The notes below the pieces were generated by a model. The model searched no databases, was not told the origin of the DNA, and saw nothing but the letters and a program-made list of their open reading frames with translations. Of a stretch of 64,000 nucleotides of DNA, positions 1 through 7,065 are shown piece by piece (positions within the stretch are counted from its first letter, which is position 1; each line of letters begins with the position of its first letter). The stretch is from JAXMEQ01 sp046348225 (GTDB taxonomy: Bacteria; Pseudomonadota; Gammaproteobacteria; Burkholderiales; Burkholderiaceae_C): contig JAXMEQ010000008.1 in NCBI GenBank assembly GCA_046348225.1, positions 158,652-222,651 on the forward strand, read 5' to 3'. The position numbers and the translations under genes were made by a program.

Positions 1-163
1 CACGCTCTGGCAGCCTGGCCAGGCTTTGCACCACTTTCATCAGTTCGTCCAGCACATGGTCGGCGTTGGTCACACAGTCAAATTCGCAGATGTAGTCGTG
101 GATGGCCTCCAGGTCCTGTTCCGCCCCGTCGGTGAGCAGAACCTCAAACTTCGCGCCGGCCAT
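1..163 (-). CDS. RelE/ParE-type toxin, truncated by window edge
   Basis: The minus strand opens with ATG at 163 and stays open to the window edge. The protein begins MAGAKFEVLLTDGAEQDLEA and continues into an HDYI segment, which is the start of a RelE/ParE-superfamily toxin (first strand, then the first helix carrying the D-L-x-x-I-x-x-Y-I pattern). About 54 residues are visible; the active-site half lies outside the window. The ATG overlaps the antitoxin stop by one base (TGATG), the usual coupling of antitoxin-first type II modules. Members of the family either cleave mRNA on ribosomes or poison gyrase; which one applies cannot be decided from this fragment. Confidence 0.7.
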   Translation of the reverse strand, partial: MAGAKFEVLLTDGAEQDLEAIHDYICEFDCVTNADHVLDELMKVVQSLARLPER

Positions 164-438
164 CAGGTGGCAGCGCGCTTGGCGCGGAGCCGGGCCACTA
201 CTTCGGCCACGGGCTTGAGCTTGCCGGCGGCCACGTCCTGGTGACCCAATGCCAGGATCTTCAGCATGGCCAGCGTTTCCTGCGTTTCCTCAAAAGAGGC
301 CACGTCCTGCAGGACGGCTTTGGCCTCGCCGTTCTGGGTGATCACAATGGGCTTGCGCTGCTCGGCGATGTGCAGCAGCACCTCGGCGGCGTTGGCTTTG
401 AGGTAACTGATGGGCTTGACTTGTGATGAATAACGCAT
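163..438 (-). CDS. Phd/YefM-family antitoxin
   Basis: A 91-residue protein. Its N-terminal part has the Phd/YefM DNA-binding fold pattern: S-x-x-K-A-N-A-A-E-V-L near residues 12-22, then the strand PIVITQNGEAKAVLQ. The C-terminal half (from about residue 55) is Ala/Lys/Arg rich and would be the toxin-neutralising tail. It precedes and overlaps the toxin gene by one base. Family members repress their own operon through a palindrome near the start, and a weak imperfect palindrome lies at 462-475. The assignment as antitoxin is firm; the type of partner toxin is less so. Confidence 0.82.
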   Translation of the reverse strand: MRYSSQVKPISYLKANAAEVLLHIAEQRKPIVITQNGEAKAVLQDVASFEETQETLAMLKILALGHQDVAAGKLKPVAEVVARLRAKRAAT

Positions 439-461
439 GGATGGTTCCGGATTTCGATGTT

Positions 462-475
462 GACTGAATATAGTC
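462..475. promoter_or_regulatory. possible antitoxin operator
   Basis: GACTGAATATAGTC is an AT-rich imperfect dyad (perfect outer GACT/AGTC arms, imperfect core) 24 bases upstream of the antitoxin start. It is the only AT-rich dyad in this short intergenic region, so it is a plausible autoregulatory site. This is inference from position only. Confidence 0.25.
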
Positions 476-600
476 CGTTAAAGGTTCAATGGCAAGTTGC
501 CCAAGGCGCCTTGTCGTTACCTCGCAGGTAATTGCCCGCATGACGCCGCGCGCCGAAGATGAGCCCAACGCAACGGTTCATTCACGCCAAGGAGCTTCAC

Positions 601-840
601 ATGTCAGACACCGGACTCATTGCCATTGCCTGCGGTCTCATCATCGGCCTGGGCGCCATTGGCGCCTGCCTGGGCATCGGCCTGATGGGCGGGCGCTTCA
701 TTGACGGCGCGGTGCGCCAGCCCGAGATGATGGAGCCGCTGCAAACCAAGATGTTCCTGCTGGCCGGGCTGATTGACGCCAACTTCCTGATTGGCGTGGG
801 CGTGGCCATGATGTTCGTGTTTGCCAACCCGTTCGCATGA
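601..840 (+). CDS. atpE: orphan F0F1 ATP synthase subunit c
   Basis: A 79-residue two-helix hairpin proteolipid. Helix 1 is Gly/Ala rich (GLIIGLGAIGACLGIGLMGG, residues 12-31), the polar loop is R39-Q-P-E42, and helix 2 carries the proton-binding carboxylate D59 in the GLIDANFLIG context. It ends in ANPFA as betaproteobacterial AtpE does. An AAGGAG-like ribosome site (590-595) fixes the ATG at 601. No other atp gene is nearby: the neighbours are a toxin-antitoxin pair and, convergently, a cytochrome. The N-terminal residues differ from what I recall of operon-encoded AtpE in Comamonadaceae. It is probably a paralogue forming or joining a c-ring; displacement of the only atpE cannot be excluded from this window. 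Confidence 0.85.
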   Translation: MSDTGLIAIACGLIIGLGAIGACLGIGLMGGRFIDGAVRQPEMMEPLQTKMFLLAGLIDANFLIGVGVAMMFVFANPFA

Positions 841-850
841 CAAAACAGGT

Positions 851-899
851 TGTAGCCCGCATGCAGCATGCGTGAGGCGCTATGAAAAACGTAGCAACC
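851..899 (+). repeat. interspersed palindromic repeat, copy 1
   Basis: First of seven copies of a roughly 50-bp element: a left part TAGCCCGC, then TGCGTGAGGCGCTATG, an A-rich loop, and GTAGCAACC. The outer arms CAGGTTG (846-852) and CAACCTG (895-901) are perfect inverted repeats. This copy sits between the convergent atpE-like and cytochrome genes, where the hairpin could also end transcription. Confidence 0.8.
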
Positions 900-919
900 T
901 GAACATCGGCCGAACCGCC

Positions 920-2818
920 CTAAGGCCGCACGCTGCTGCGCTGGCGGCTCACGTCCAGCTCGCTCACGGGCGCGGCGCGGTTGCCCCAGGCGTTGCGGAT
1001 GTGGCTGAGCACGGGCGCGGTGTCGGCGTCGTTCAGCAGCAGCACATACGGCGGCATGCCGTAGGGGCGCGGGTTGCCGGCGGTGGCGGGGGCAAAGCCG
1101 CCGTTCAGCACCACCTGCACCAGGTTGGCAGTGGTCGCCATGGTCACGGTGCGGTTGCCAGCCAGGCGCGGGTAGGCGCCGGCCACGCCTTCACCACGCT
1201 CGCCATGGCATTGCGCGCAATGCTGCTCGTACAGCTTGGCGCCGCGGCTCGCCACGCTGGCGGCCACGGGTGGCGGCTCGGTGCGGGCACCGGCCGGCGC
1301 GGGCGGCAGCGCCTTGAGGTAAACGGCCATGGCGTTCAGGTCGGCATCGCTCAGGTGCTGGGTGCTGTGCTGCACCACTTCGGCCATGGGCCCCAGCACC
1401 GACGCGCGCGGCGAGGTGCCGGTTTTGAGCAGGCTGGCGATGTCGTTCAGCGGCCAGTCGGCCACGCCGGCTTCGCTGGCGGCGGCGAGTGACGGTGCGT
1501 ACCAGTTTTGTGCCGGAATCAGGCCACCGGCCAGGTCCAGCTTGTCGTCGGTGGCGCCCAGCGCGTTGCGGCTGGTGTGGCAGGCGGCGCAGTGGCCCAG
1601 GCCGCGCACCAGGTAGGCGCCGCGGTTCCATTCAGCGCTTTGCTTCGTATCGGAGGTGTAGCCCCCGGGGCTGAAGTACAGCGTGCGCCAGGCCCACAGC
1701 GCGGCCTGGGTGCTGTAGGGCCAGCGCAGCGCGTGCGGTGTGTTGGCCTGCGCCACCGGCGGCAGGCTCATGAGGTAGGCATACAGCGCGTCGGCATCGG
1801 CGCGGCTGACCTGGGTGTAGCTGGTGTACGGAAACGCCGGGTAGAGCAGGCGCCCGTCTTTCGACTTGCCTTCGTGCAGCGCGCGCCAGAAGTCGTCGGC
1901 ACTCCAGCCGCCGATGCCGGTGGCGCGGTCCGGCGTGATGTTGCCCGCATACACGGTGCCAAACGGCGTTTCGATCGCGCGGCCGCCGGCCCAGGCGGCA
2001 CCGCCACGCGCGGTGTGGCAGGTGGCGCAGTTGCCGGCGCGGGCCAGGTAGGCGCCGCGTTGCACCTGCTCGCTGCGGGGCGCCGGCGCGTGCGCCGGGG
2101 CCGCGGCGGTCGCCGTGGCCGGCGGCGCGGTGCCGCAGCGCAAGGGGGCAGGCTGCGGCAGCCGCGCCGCGGGCTTGCTGTTGGCGGGCACGGGCTGGGC
2201 CGCCAGCCAGGTGGCGACGGCGTTCACATCGTCAAGCGCCAGGCGCTGCGCCACCTCGGCCATGCAGTCGGGCGCATGGGCGCGGCGCTGGCCGGCGCGC
2301 CAGGCGCCGAGCTGCGCGCTCACGTAGTCGCGCGGCAGGCCCAGCAGGCCGGGTGTGGCGGGCAGCACGCCGGTCAGCACGCTGCCATGGCAGCTGGCGC
2401 AGGCCGGCAGCTTCTTGTCGGCGTCGCCCTGCAGTGCCAGTTGCCGGCCGCGGGCCAGCAGCGTGGCGGGGGCGGCCGGCGTGGCGGCGGGCGGTGGGTA
2501 GGGCGCGTCCTGTGCGGCAAAGTGCTGGGCGATCTCCAGCAGGTAGGCGTCTGACAGCGGCTCCAGCATGCGCGTCATCAGGCCGTAGTGGCGCCGCCCG
2601 TCGCGGAAGTTCAGCAGCTGGTTGTACAGGTAGTCGGCGGGCTTGCCGGCCAGGCGGGGGTAGTAGCCGTCGGGCCCGGCGCGGCCCTGCTGGCCGTGGC
2701 AGGCGGTGCAGGCCTGGGTGCGCTGGGCGATGCTGTCTTCAAAAACCGGCGGGGCGGCGGTGGTGGCCAGCGGGGCCCAGAGGGCGAGCGCGGCAAGGGC
2801 GGTTACTGCAGGGTTCAT
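920..2818 (-). CDS. five-haem c-type cytochrome (c4-like plus alcohol-dehydrogenase cytochrome-like fusion)
   Basis: A 632-residue exported protein with a signal peptide (residues 1-22, ending TTAA) and five CxxCH haem sites at C37, C140, C264, C410 and C534. Residues 25-215 look like a dihaem cytochrome c4 (CTACHG, CASCHG). Residues 250-620 resemble the trihaem cytochrome subunit of membrane alcohol/aldehyde dehydrogenases, including the ETPFGTVYAGNITPD segment at 283-297. M589 is a likely sixth ligand of the last haem. The Ala/Pro-rich stretch 213-249 joins the two parts. The expected role is periplasmic electron transfer to a terminal oxidase. No dehydrogenase subunit is adjacent, and the donor is unknown. 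The gene follows the HupE-like gene by nine bases. Confidence 0.88.
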   Translation of the reverse strand: MNPAVTALAALALWAPLATTAAPPVFEDSIAQRTQACTACHGQQGRAGPDGYYPRLAGKPADYLYNQLLNFRDGRRHYGLMTRMLEPLSDAYLLEIAQHFAAQDAPYPPPAATPAAPATLLARGRQLALQGDADKKLPACASCHGSVLTGVLPATPGLLGLPRDYVSAQLGAWRAGQRRAHAPDCMAEVAQRLALDDVNAVATWLAAQPVPANSKPAARLPQPAPLRCGTAPPATATAAAPAHAPAPRSEQVQRGAYLARAGNCATCHTARGGAAWAGGRAIETPFGTVYAGNITPDRATGIGGWSADDFWRALHEGKSKDGRLLYPAFPYTSYTQVSRADADALYAYLMSLPPVAQANTPHALRWPYSTQAALWAWRTLYFSPGGYTSDTKQSAEWNRGAYLVRGLGHCAACHTSRNALGATDDKLDLAGGLIPAQNWYAPSLAAASEAGVADWPLNDIASLLKTGTSPRASVLGPMAEVVQHSTQHLSDADLNAMAVYLKALPPAPAGARTEPPPVAASVASRGAKLYEQHCAQCHGERGEGVAGAYPRLAGNRTVTMATTANLVQVVLNGGFAPATAGNPRPYGMPPYVLLLNDADTAPVLSHIRNAWGNRAAPVSELDVSRQRSSVRP

Positions 2819-2827
2819 AGAGTGGAA

Positions 2828-3913
2828 TCATGCCAGTTCCATCAGGCGTTGGGCCAGCACGCCCGTGCCCACCAGCGCCGCGCCGATGGACGCGAAGCGC
2901 ACCGCGCGTGCCGGGTCATGCAGCGGCCGCAGACGCCGCCACAGCGCGGCCGCGCCCAACGCCACCGCCACAAACAGCAGCTGGCCCAGCTCCACCCCCA
3001 GGTTGAAGCCGGCCAGGCTGAGCCAGCGGCCACTGCCGGTGCCGCCCAGTTCCTGCAGGGCCGTGGCGAAGCCCAGGCCATGCACCAGCCCGCAGCCAAA
3101 CACCAGGGCGGCACGCCGCGCCGTGCCGCCCTGGCGCTGGCGCAGGTTGTCCAGCGCCATCAGGACGATGCTGGCGGCAATCAGCGGCTCGGCCACCGCC
3201 GGGGGCACGCTCACCCAACCCAGCACCGACAGCGTGAGCGTGAGGCTGTGCGCCGCCGTGAAGCTGGTGACCACGGCCAGCCAGTAGCGCCAGCCGGCGC
3301 CGGCGGCCAGCACGGTCAGCAGGAACAGCAGGTGGTCAAAGCCCGCGAGGATGTGCTCTGCCCCCAGCAGCACAAAGCGCTGCAGCGCGGGCCACGGCCC
3401 GGCAAAGAAGCGGTGCACCGGGTCGAGGGCCGACAGCGCCACCAGGTCCGACTCGCCGTCGCGCTCGGCGCGCAGCAGCAGGGTGGGCGCGGCGTCGCTG
3501 AAGGCGCTGGCGCGCAGCGTCAAGCGGGCCGGGGGCGCGGGCCACTGGTAGCGGCGCATCACGATCAGGTGCTCGGTGGTGGCCGGCGCGTTCGGGTCGT
3601 ACAGGTGGGGAATCAGCAGGTCGGCCAGCAGCGGGGTGCCGGGGCGCTCGCCGTCGCGCAGGTCCAGCCGTTGCGACACCTGCTGCTGCAGTGCGTCGCG
3701 GTGGCGGTTCAGCTCGGCCAGGCTCAGGCGGCCGTCGCCATCGTCGTCAAATCCGGAGAGCGCGGCCACCGGCAGCGAGATGACCAGGTTCACCTCGTGG
3801 CCCACCACGCGCAGCGTGCCCTGGCCAGCCGGCATCAGGTGTGCCGCGGCCAGGGCGGGCAGCAGCGCGACCAGCAGTGCCGCCGCCGCGCGCCATGGCG
3901 CCAGCGTGCGCAT
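2828..3913 (-). CDS. HupE/UreJ-like membrane protein with EF-hand
   Basis: A 361-residue protein with a signal peptide (to about residue 24, LAAAHL). A periplasmic N-terminal domain contains an EF-hand-like loop, F55-D-D-D-G-D-G-R-L-S-L-A-E67, with ligands D56, D58, D60, S64 and E67. From about residue 180 it is a HupE/UreJ-type membrane domain of about six helices, beginning with the conserved G-x-E-H-I-L-x-G-F-D-H-L-L-F segment. HupE/UreJ relatives are metal (nickel) permeases, but this EF-hand variant has no established substrate. The start ATG overlaps the stop of the upstream YHYH gene (TGATG), and the cytochrome follows within ten bases, so the three genes are one operon. Confidence 0.8.
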   Translation of the reverse strand: MRTLAPWRAAAALLVALLPALAAAHLMPAGQGTLRVVGHEVNLVISLPVAALSGFDDDGDGRLSLAELNRHRDALQQQVSQRLDLRDGERPGTPLLADLLIPHLYDPNAPATTEHLIVMRRYQWPAPPARLTLRASAFSDAAPTLLLRAERDGESDLVALSALDPVHRFFAGPWPALQRFVLLGAEHILAGFDHLLFLLTVLAAGAGWRYWLAVVTSFTAAHSLTLTLSVLGWVSVPPAVAEPLIAASIVLMALDNLRQRQGGTARRAALVFGCGLVHGLGFATALQELGGTGSGRWLSLAGFNLGVELGQLLFVAVALGAAALWRRLRPLHDPARAVRFASIGAALVGTGVLAQRLMELA

Positions 3914-5538
3914 CACGGCCCGGTGGACGCTGCCGTGCCCTTCACGCAGCGCTGGATGTAGGGGTAGCCGTCGGTGATGTAGTAGTGGTAGATGCCATTG
4001 GGGAACTCCGGCGTCACGCCGGTGCGGCCGTTGCATTCGTCCAGGTCGCCCAGGCCGGCCACGTATTCGTAGTCCTGCGTGAAGGTGCCCATCGGCACGG
4101 TGGCGGTGGACGGGCGGCCGCTGCTCGGCGTGGTCTTCAGGCGGTAGCTGGGCGTCATGGCCCGGGTGCCGCTGGCGGCGTTGGTGGCGGTGTTGTAGCC
4201 GTAGCGCGCGTAGATGGGGAAGCCATCCACCGCAAAGCCCACCAGCGTCATGGCGGTGCCCTTGTTCAGGCGGGCCATGTAGCCCTCGGGCATGCCGTGG
4301 TAGTGGTAGATGCCGCCGGGCTGCACATGGGCGTTGCTGCTGTCCACGCCGAAGGCGAAGTAGGTCTGGTTCAGCGCTTCGATCTTCCACACGCCGGCGT
4401 TCTGGTAGCTCTCGGCCGTGGCCGGGTCGAACTTCACGCTGTTGTTGGCAAAGCCGATGGTGTGCGCCACGGCCGTGCCGCTGGTGCTCACCACGGCCGG
4501 TGCGGTGGTGTTGGCAAAGCGCACGTTGGTGGCCGCAATGGCGTTCGGGTTGCCCGCGTTCGGGAAGGTGCCGGGCGTGTGGTCCGGCACGCCGTTGCCC
4601 GTCAGGTTGCGGGTGGTGCCGGTGCAGGTCATGGCCGCCGTGCTGGGCAGGTTCAGGAAGGTGTTGGTCAGGCTCTGGCTGTAGTTGCACAGCACGCCGG
4701 CGGTGGAGGTGGTGCTGCTGCTGCCGTTGCCGGTGGTCGTGGTGCCCCCGGTGGTGGTGGTCCCGCTGCCGGTGGTGGTGGTGCCGCCGAGGGTCGAGGT
4801 GGTCGCTGTGCCGCTGGGCGTGACCTGCACCGCGGCCGAAGGCGACCCGGTGCCATACGAATTGGTGGCACTCACGGTGCACGAATACGGCGCACTGTTG
4901 GTCATGCCCAGCACGGTGATGGGCGTGGTCACGCCGGTGGCGGTGCGGGTGGAGCCCAGCGCGACGCAGGCGGCGCTGTAGCTGGTGATGGCCGAGCCGC
5001 CGCTGGACGCCGGCGCGGTGAAACTGATGGCCGCACTGCCGTTGCCGGGGGTGGCGGTGCCAATGACCGGCGCGCCCGGCACGGCACAGTTGGCCGGCAG
5101 CACACGGCAGCCAAAGTCGGCCAGCGCACCCACATAGGCGAGCTGGTTGCCGCTGATGGCCGGGCCCAGCACGAACACACCGCCGTTGGCCACGCCCACA
5201 TAGGTCTGGGTTTCGGGGTAGTAGCGGTAGGTGTAGGGGGCGACGGTCAGGTTGCTCTTGCTGCCCGGAAAGAACTGCGGGAAGGTCAGCTGCGCCCAGT
5301 CAAACAGGGCTGTCTCCGTCAGCGCGGTGGTGGCCTGCGGCGCCTGGGCGGCGCGCAGGGCCGTCGTGCTGCGCAGGCACTGGCCATTGACCATCTGTGC
5401 GGTGCCGTCATCGCACTGCGCGGCGTCCACCGCGGCGGTCTGGGGTGCGGGCAGGGCGGGGGCCTCGGTGGTGCCTCCACCGCAGGAGGCCAGCAGCACC
5501 GCCAGCAGCGGCAACAACAGGCGGGAAAGAGGGTTCAT
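3913..5538 (-). CDS. YHYH-domain lipoprotein with Fn3 domain
   Basis: A 541-residue secreted lipoprotein (lipobox L-L-A-S-C, C19). A domain to about residue 155 contains a YRYYPETQTYVGV stretch. Then come a fibronectin-III-like domain (about 158-250, APVIGTATPGNGSAAISFTAP), a Thr/Gly/Ser low-complexity linker (about 250-285), and a C-terminal YHYH domain. The last shows Y-H-Y-H, V-G-F-A-V-D-G-F-P-I-Y-A, L-G-D-L-D-E-C-N-G-R and a second Y-H-Y-Y. YHYH proteins are secreted and poorly characterised; their clustered His/Asp/Cys residues suggest metal binding. The gene leads an operon with the HupE-like protein and the multihaem cytochrome, which suggests extracellular metal or redox handling. Confidence 0.85.
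   Translation of the reverse strand: MNPLSRLLLPLLAVLLASCGGGTTEAPALPAPQTAAVDAAQCDDGTAQMVNGQCLRSTTALRAAQAPQATTALTETALFDWAQLTFPQFFPGSKSNLTVAPYTYRYYPETQTYVGVANGGVFVLGPAISGNQLAYVGALADFGCRVLPANCAVPGAPVIGTATPGNGSAAISFTAPASSGGSAITSYSAACVALGSTRTATGVTTPITVLGMTNSAPYSCTVSATNSYGTGSPSAAVQVTPSGTATTSTLGGTTTTGSGTTTTGGTTTTGNGSSSTTSTAGVLCNYSQSLTNTFLNLPSTAAMTCTGTTRNLTGNGVPDHTPGTFPNAGNPNAIAATNVRFANTTAPAVVSTSGTAVAHTIGFANNSVKFDPATAESYQNAGVWKIEALNQTYFAFGVDSSNAHVQPGGIYHYHGMPEGYMARLNKGTAMTLVGFAVDGFPIYARYGYNTATNAASGTRAMTPSYRLKTTPSSGRPSTATVPMGTFTQDYEYVAGLGDLDECNGRTGVTPEFPNGIYHYYITDGYPYIQRCVKGTAASTGP
4685..4812 (-). repeat. coding low-complexity Thr/Gly/Ser tract
   Basis: This is a run of degenerate ACC/GGC/AGC codons within the YHYH lipoprotein gene, encoding alternating blocks of three to four Thr and Gly-Gly or Gly-Ser. 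It is a flexible linker between the Fn3-like and YHYH domains and a likely slippage site that varies between strains. Confidence 0.75.
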
Positions 5539-5639
5539 GGCATGGCTCCTTGGCAGATGGGAACCATTTTATGAATGCAAATGTGGAGGAAGTTTGGGCC
5601 TCCGCACGGCCGCGCGGCGCCGACGGTGGGTGCCGCGCC

Positions 5640-6041
5640 TCAGCGCCGCGTCAGGCGCAGGCAGGTGAGCAGGTCGTCCCAGCTGGACTGCAGCTCGTTG
5701 AGCCGCGCGCGCTTGTCCAGCACGCTGCCGCTGGCCCGTTCGGCGCGGCGCACCACGCGGTCCACGGCACGGGCGCCCATGGGCGCCAGGCGCTGGCGCA
5801 GCAGGCTGGCACGGTCGCGCAGCTGGGCCACGGATTCGCGCGCTACGCCCTGGGTGGAAGCGCAGGCTACGCTGCAGGCCAGCTCGCCCAGTTCCACCAG
5901 CGCCGGGTCGATCTGCCACAACGCGGCTGACCCCACGGCCAGCAGCCAGGCCTGCGTGCCCTGCCGGCTGGCCGGCGCCGCTGTCACGGGGCTGGCGCCG
6001 GTGCTGGCGGGTTCAGGGGCAGGTCGGGCGCGACGGGGCAT
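5640..6041 (-). CDS. hypothetical protein
   Basis: A 133-residue protein that I do not recognise. The first 30 residues are Pro/Ala rich. Residues 30-60 are hydrophobic and Ala rich (QAWLLAVGSAALWQIDPALV). The remainder is an amphipathic, Arg-rich helix region with heptad-like spacing (VAQLRDRASLLRQRLAPMG), which could form a coiled coil. The ATG at 6041 is chosen because the reading frame upstream of it runs antisense to nothing conserved and collides with the ferredoxin gene. There is no signal peptide and no catalytic motif. The gene lies between the YHYH operon and the ferredoxin, all on the minus strand. Confidence 0.55.
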   Translation of the reverse strand: MPRRARPAPEPASTGASPVTAAPASRQGTQAWLLAVGSAALWQIDPALVELGELACSVACASTQGVARESVAQLRDRASLLRQRLAPMGARAVDRVVRRAERASGSVLDKRARLNELQSSWDDLLTCLRLTRR

Positions 6042-6094
6042 GCCCCGATGGTACGCAGCCTCGCTGAAAGCTGGCTGACATGGATCAAATGGCC

Positions 6095-6145
6095 CTGCAG
6101 CCCGCTTCAGAACTGCGTGAGACGCTATGAAAACTATAGCGTCTC
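6095..6145 (+). repeat. interspersed palindromic repeat, copy 2
   Basis: The element here is CTGCAGCCCGC, seven variable bases, ACTGCGTGAGACGCTATGAAAA, then CTATAGCGTCTC. The right hairpin is perfect over ten bases (GAGACGCTAT at 6119-6128 with ATAGCGTCTC at 6136-6145). The ferredoxin gene on the minus strand ends inside it: its last codons and TAG stop are repeat sequence. Confidence 0.85.
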
Positions 6146-6445
6146 GAGGGGGGTGGCCTGCAGCACCACGTCGCTTTCCGGGTAGGCCACGCAGGGCAGG
6201 ATGAAGCCCTCGGCCTTTTCCTCGGCGCTCAGGCCGGGCCAGGCGATGCGGTACTGCACCCGGCCCGCGTCCAGCCGGCAGATGCAGGTGCGGCAGGTGC
6301 CGTTGCGGCACGAGCTGTCCAGCAGCAGGCCGGCCGCCTCGGCGGCCAGTAGCAGCGGCAGGTCGGCCGGGGCTTCAAACTGCTGGCCGCCGGGGGACAG
6401 GCGGGCCTGGAAGCGCAGGGGGAGCGGCACGGGTGGTTGGGTCAT
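6134..6445 (-). CDS. plant-type [2Fe-2S] ferredoxin
   Basis: A 103-residue soluble ferredoxin. The cluster-binding cysteines are C46, C51, C54 (SSCRNGTCRTC) and C85 (LPCVAYP), the standard Cx4CxxCx(~30)C arrangement. No oxygenase or reductase partner is adjacent. Family members shuttle electrons between a reductase and oxygenases or other acceptors. The last three residues and the stop codon come from repeat copy 2, so the native C-terminus was probably replaced or trimmed by the element. The fold-bearing part is intact. Confidence 0.88.
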   Translation of the reverse strand: MTQPPVPLPLRFQARLSPGGQQFEAPADLPLLLAAEAAGLLLDSSCRNGTCRTCICRLDAGRVQYRIAWPGLSAEEKAEGFILPCVAYPESDVVLQATPLETL

Positions 6446-6532
6446 GGGGCGCGGCCATCATAATCACGCCCCCGGGCGACAATGCGGGCCAGCCGCCCAT
6501 TTCCTGAACCGTCAGAACCCTACCCAAGACCC

Positions 6533-7051
6533 ATGTCCAGCTATTCCGTGCGCCCCGCCGCCAAAGCCGACGCCCGCGCCATTGCCGAAATCCACGTCAC
6601 CGCCTGGCAGACCGCCTACCAGGGCCTGATGTCCGACGAACACCTCAACGGCCTGTCCGCTGAAAAGCGCCTGCCCCTGTGGCGCGAGGCGATCGAGTTT
6701 GCCGAGCCGCAGGTCATGGTCGCCACCGATGCTGCCGGCATTGTGGGTTTTGTCGGCTTTGACCGGTCACGTGACCCGAAGTCCAAGGCCACCACCGGCG
6801 AGATCTGGGCGCTGTACGTTCACCCCGACCAGTGGGGCAAGGGTGCCGGCCTGGCCCTGTGGGACGCCGCGCGCGAAGGCCTGGCCGATGAGGGCTGCAA
6901 CGAAGTCACGCTGTGGGTGCTGCTGCGCAACGAGCGCGCACTGCGCTTCTACGAACTGGCCGGCTTCAAGCGCGAGCTGAACACCGCGCGCACCACCACG
7001 GTGGGCGGCGTGAAGCTCGAGGAAATCCGCCTGCGCCGCAAGCTGGACTGA
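6533..7051 (+). CDS. GNAT-family N-acetyltransferase
   Basis: A 172-residue GCN5-related acetyltransferase. Motif A is visible as EIWALYVHPDQWGKGAGLAL (the V-x-P-x-x-x-G-K-G-x-G acetyl-CoA loop), followed by the motif-B segment VTLWVLLRNERALRFYELAGF. The N-terminal IHVTAWQTAYQGLM stretch is typical of the phosphinothricin/uncharacterised acetyltransferase branch. The ATG at 6533 gives the expected N-terminus (MSSYSVRPA); an upstream in-frame ATG would only add unconserved residues. The substrate cannot be named. The DUF808 gene follows after 14 bases and may be co-transcribed. Confidence 0.87.
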   Translation: MSSYSVRPAAKADARAIAEIHVTAWQTAYQGLMSDEHLNGLSAEKRLPLWREAIEFAEPQVMVATDAAGIVGFVGFDRSRDPKSKATTGEIWALYVHPDQWGKGAGLALWDAAREGLADEGCNEVTLWVLLRNERALRFYELAGFKRELNTARTTTVGGVKLEEIRLRRKLD

Positions 7052-7065
7052 GAGGAACAACACCC

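Noticed and set aside
2588..3961. Long open frame (457 aa) on the plus strand across the cytochrome/HupE-like region
   Set aside because: It is His/Gln/Arg-rich, has no family features, and is antisense to clearly coded genes. Frames like this are a by-product of high GC third positions.
2828..4882. A 684-aa reading that joins the HupE-like protein to an N-terminal extension inside the YHYH gene
   Set aside because: The first 320 residues are a shadow of the YHYH gene. The real start, with signal peptide, is at 3913 and overlaps the YHYH stop.
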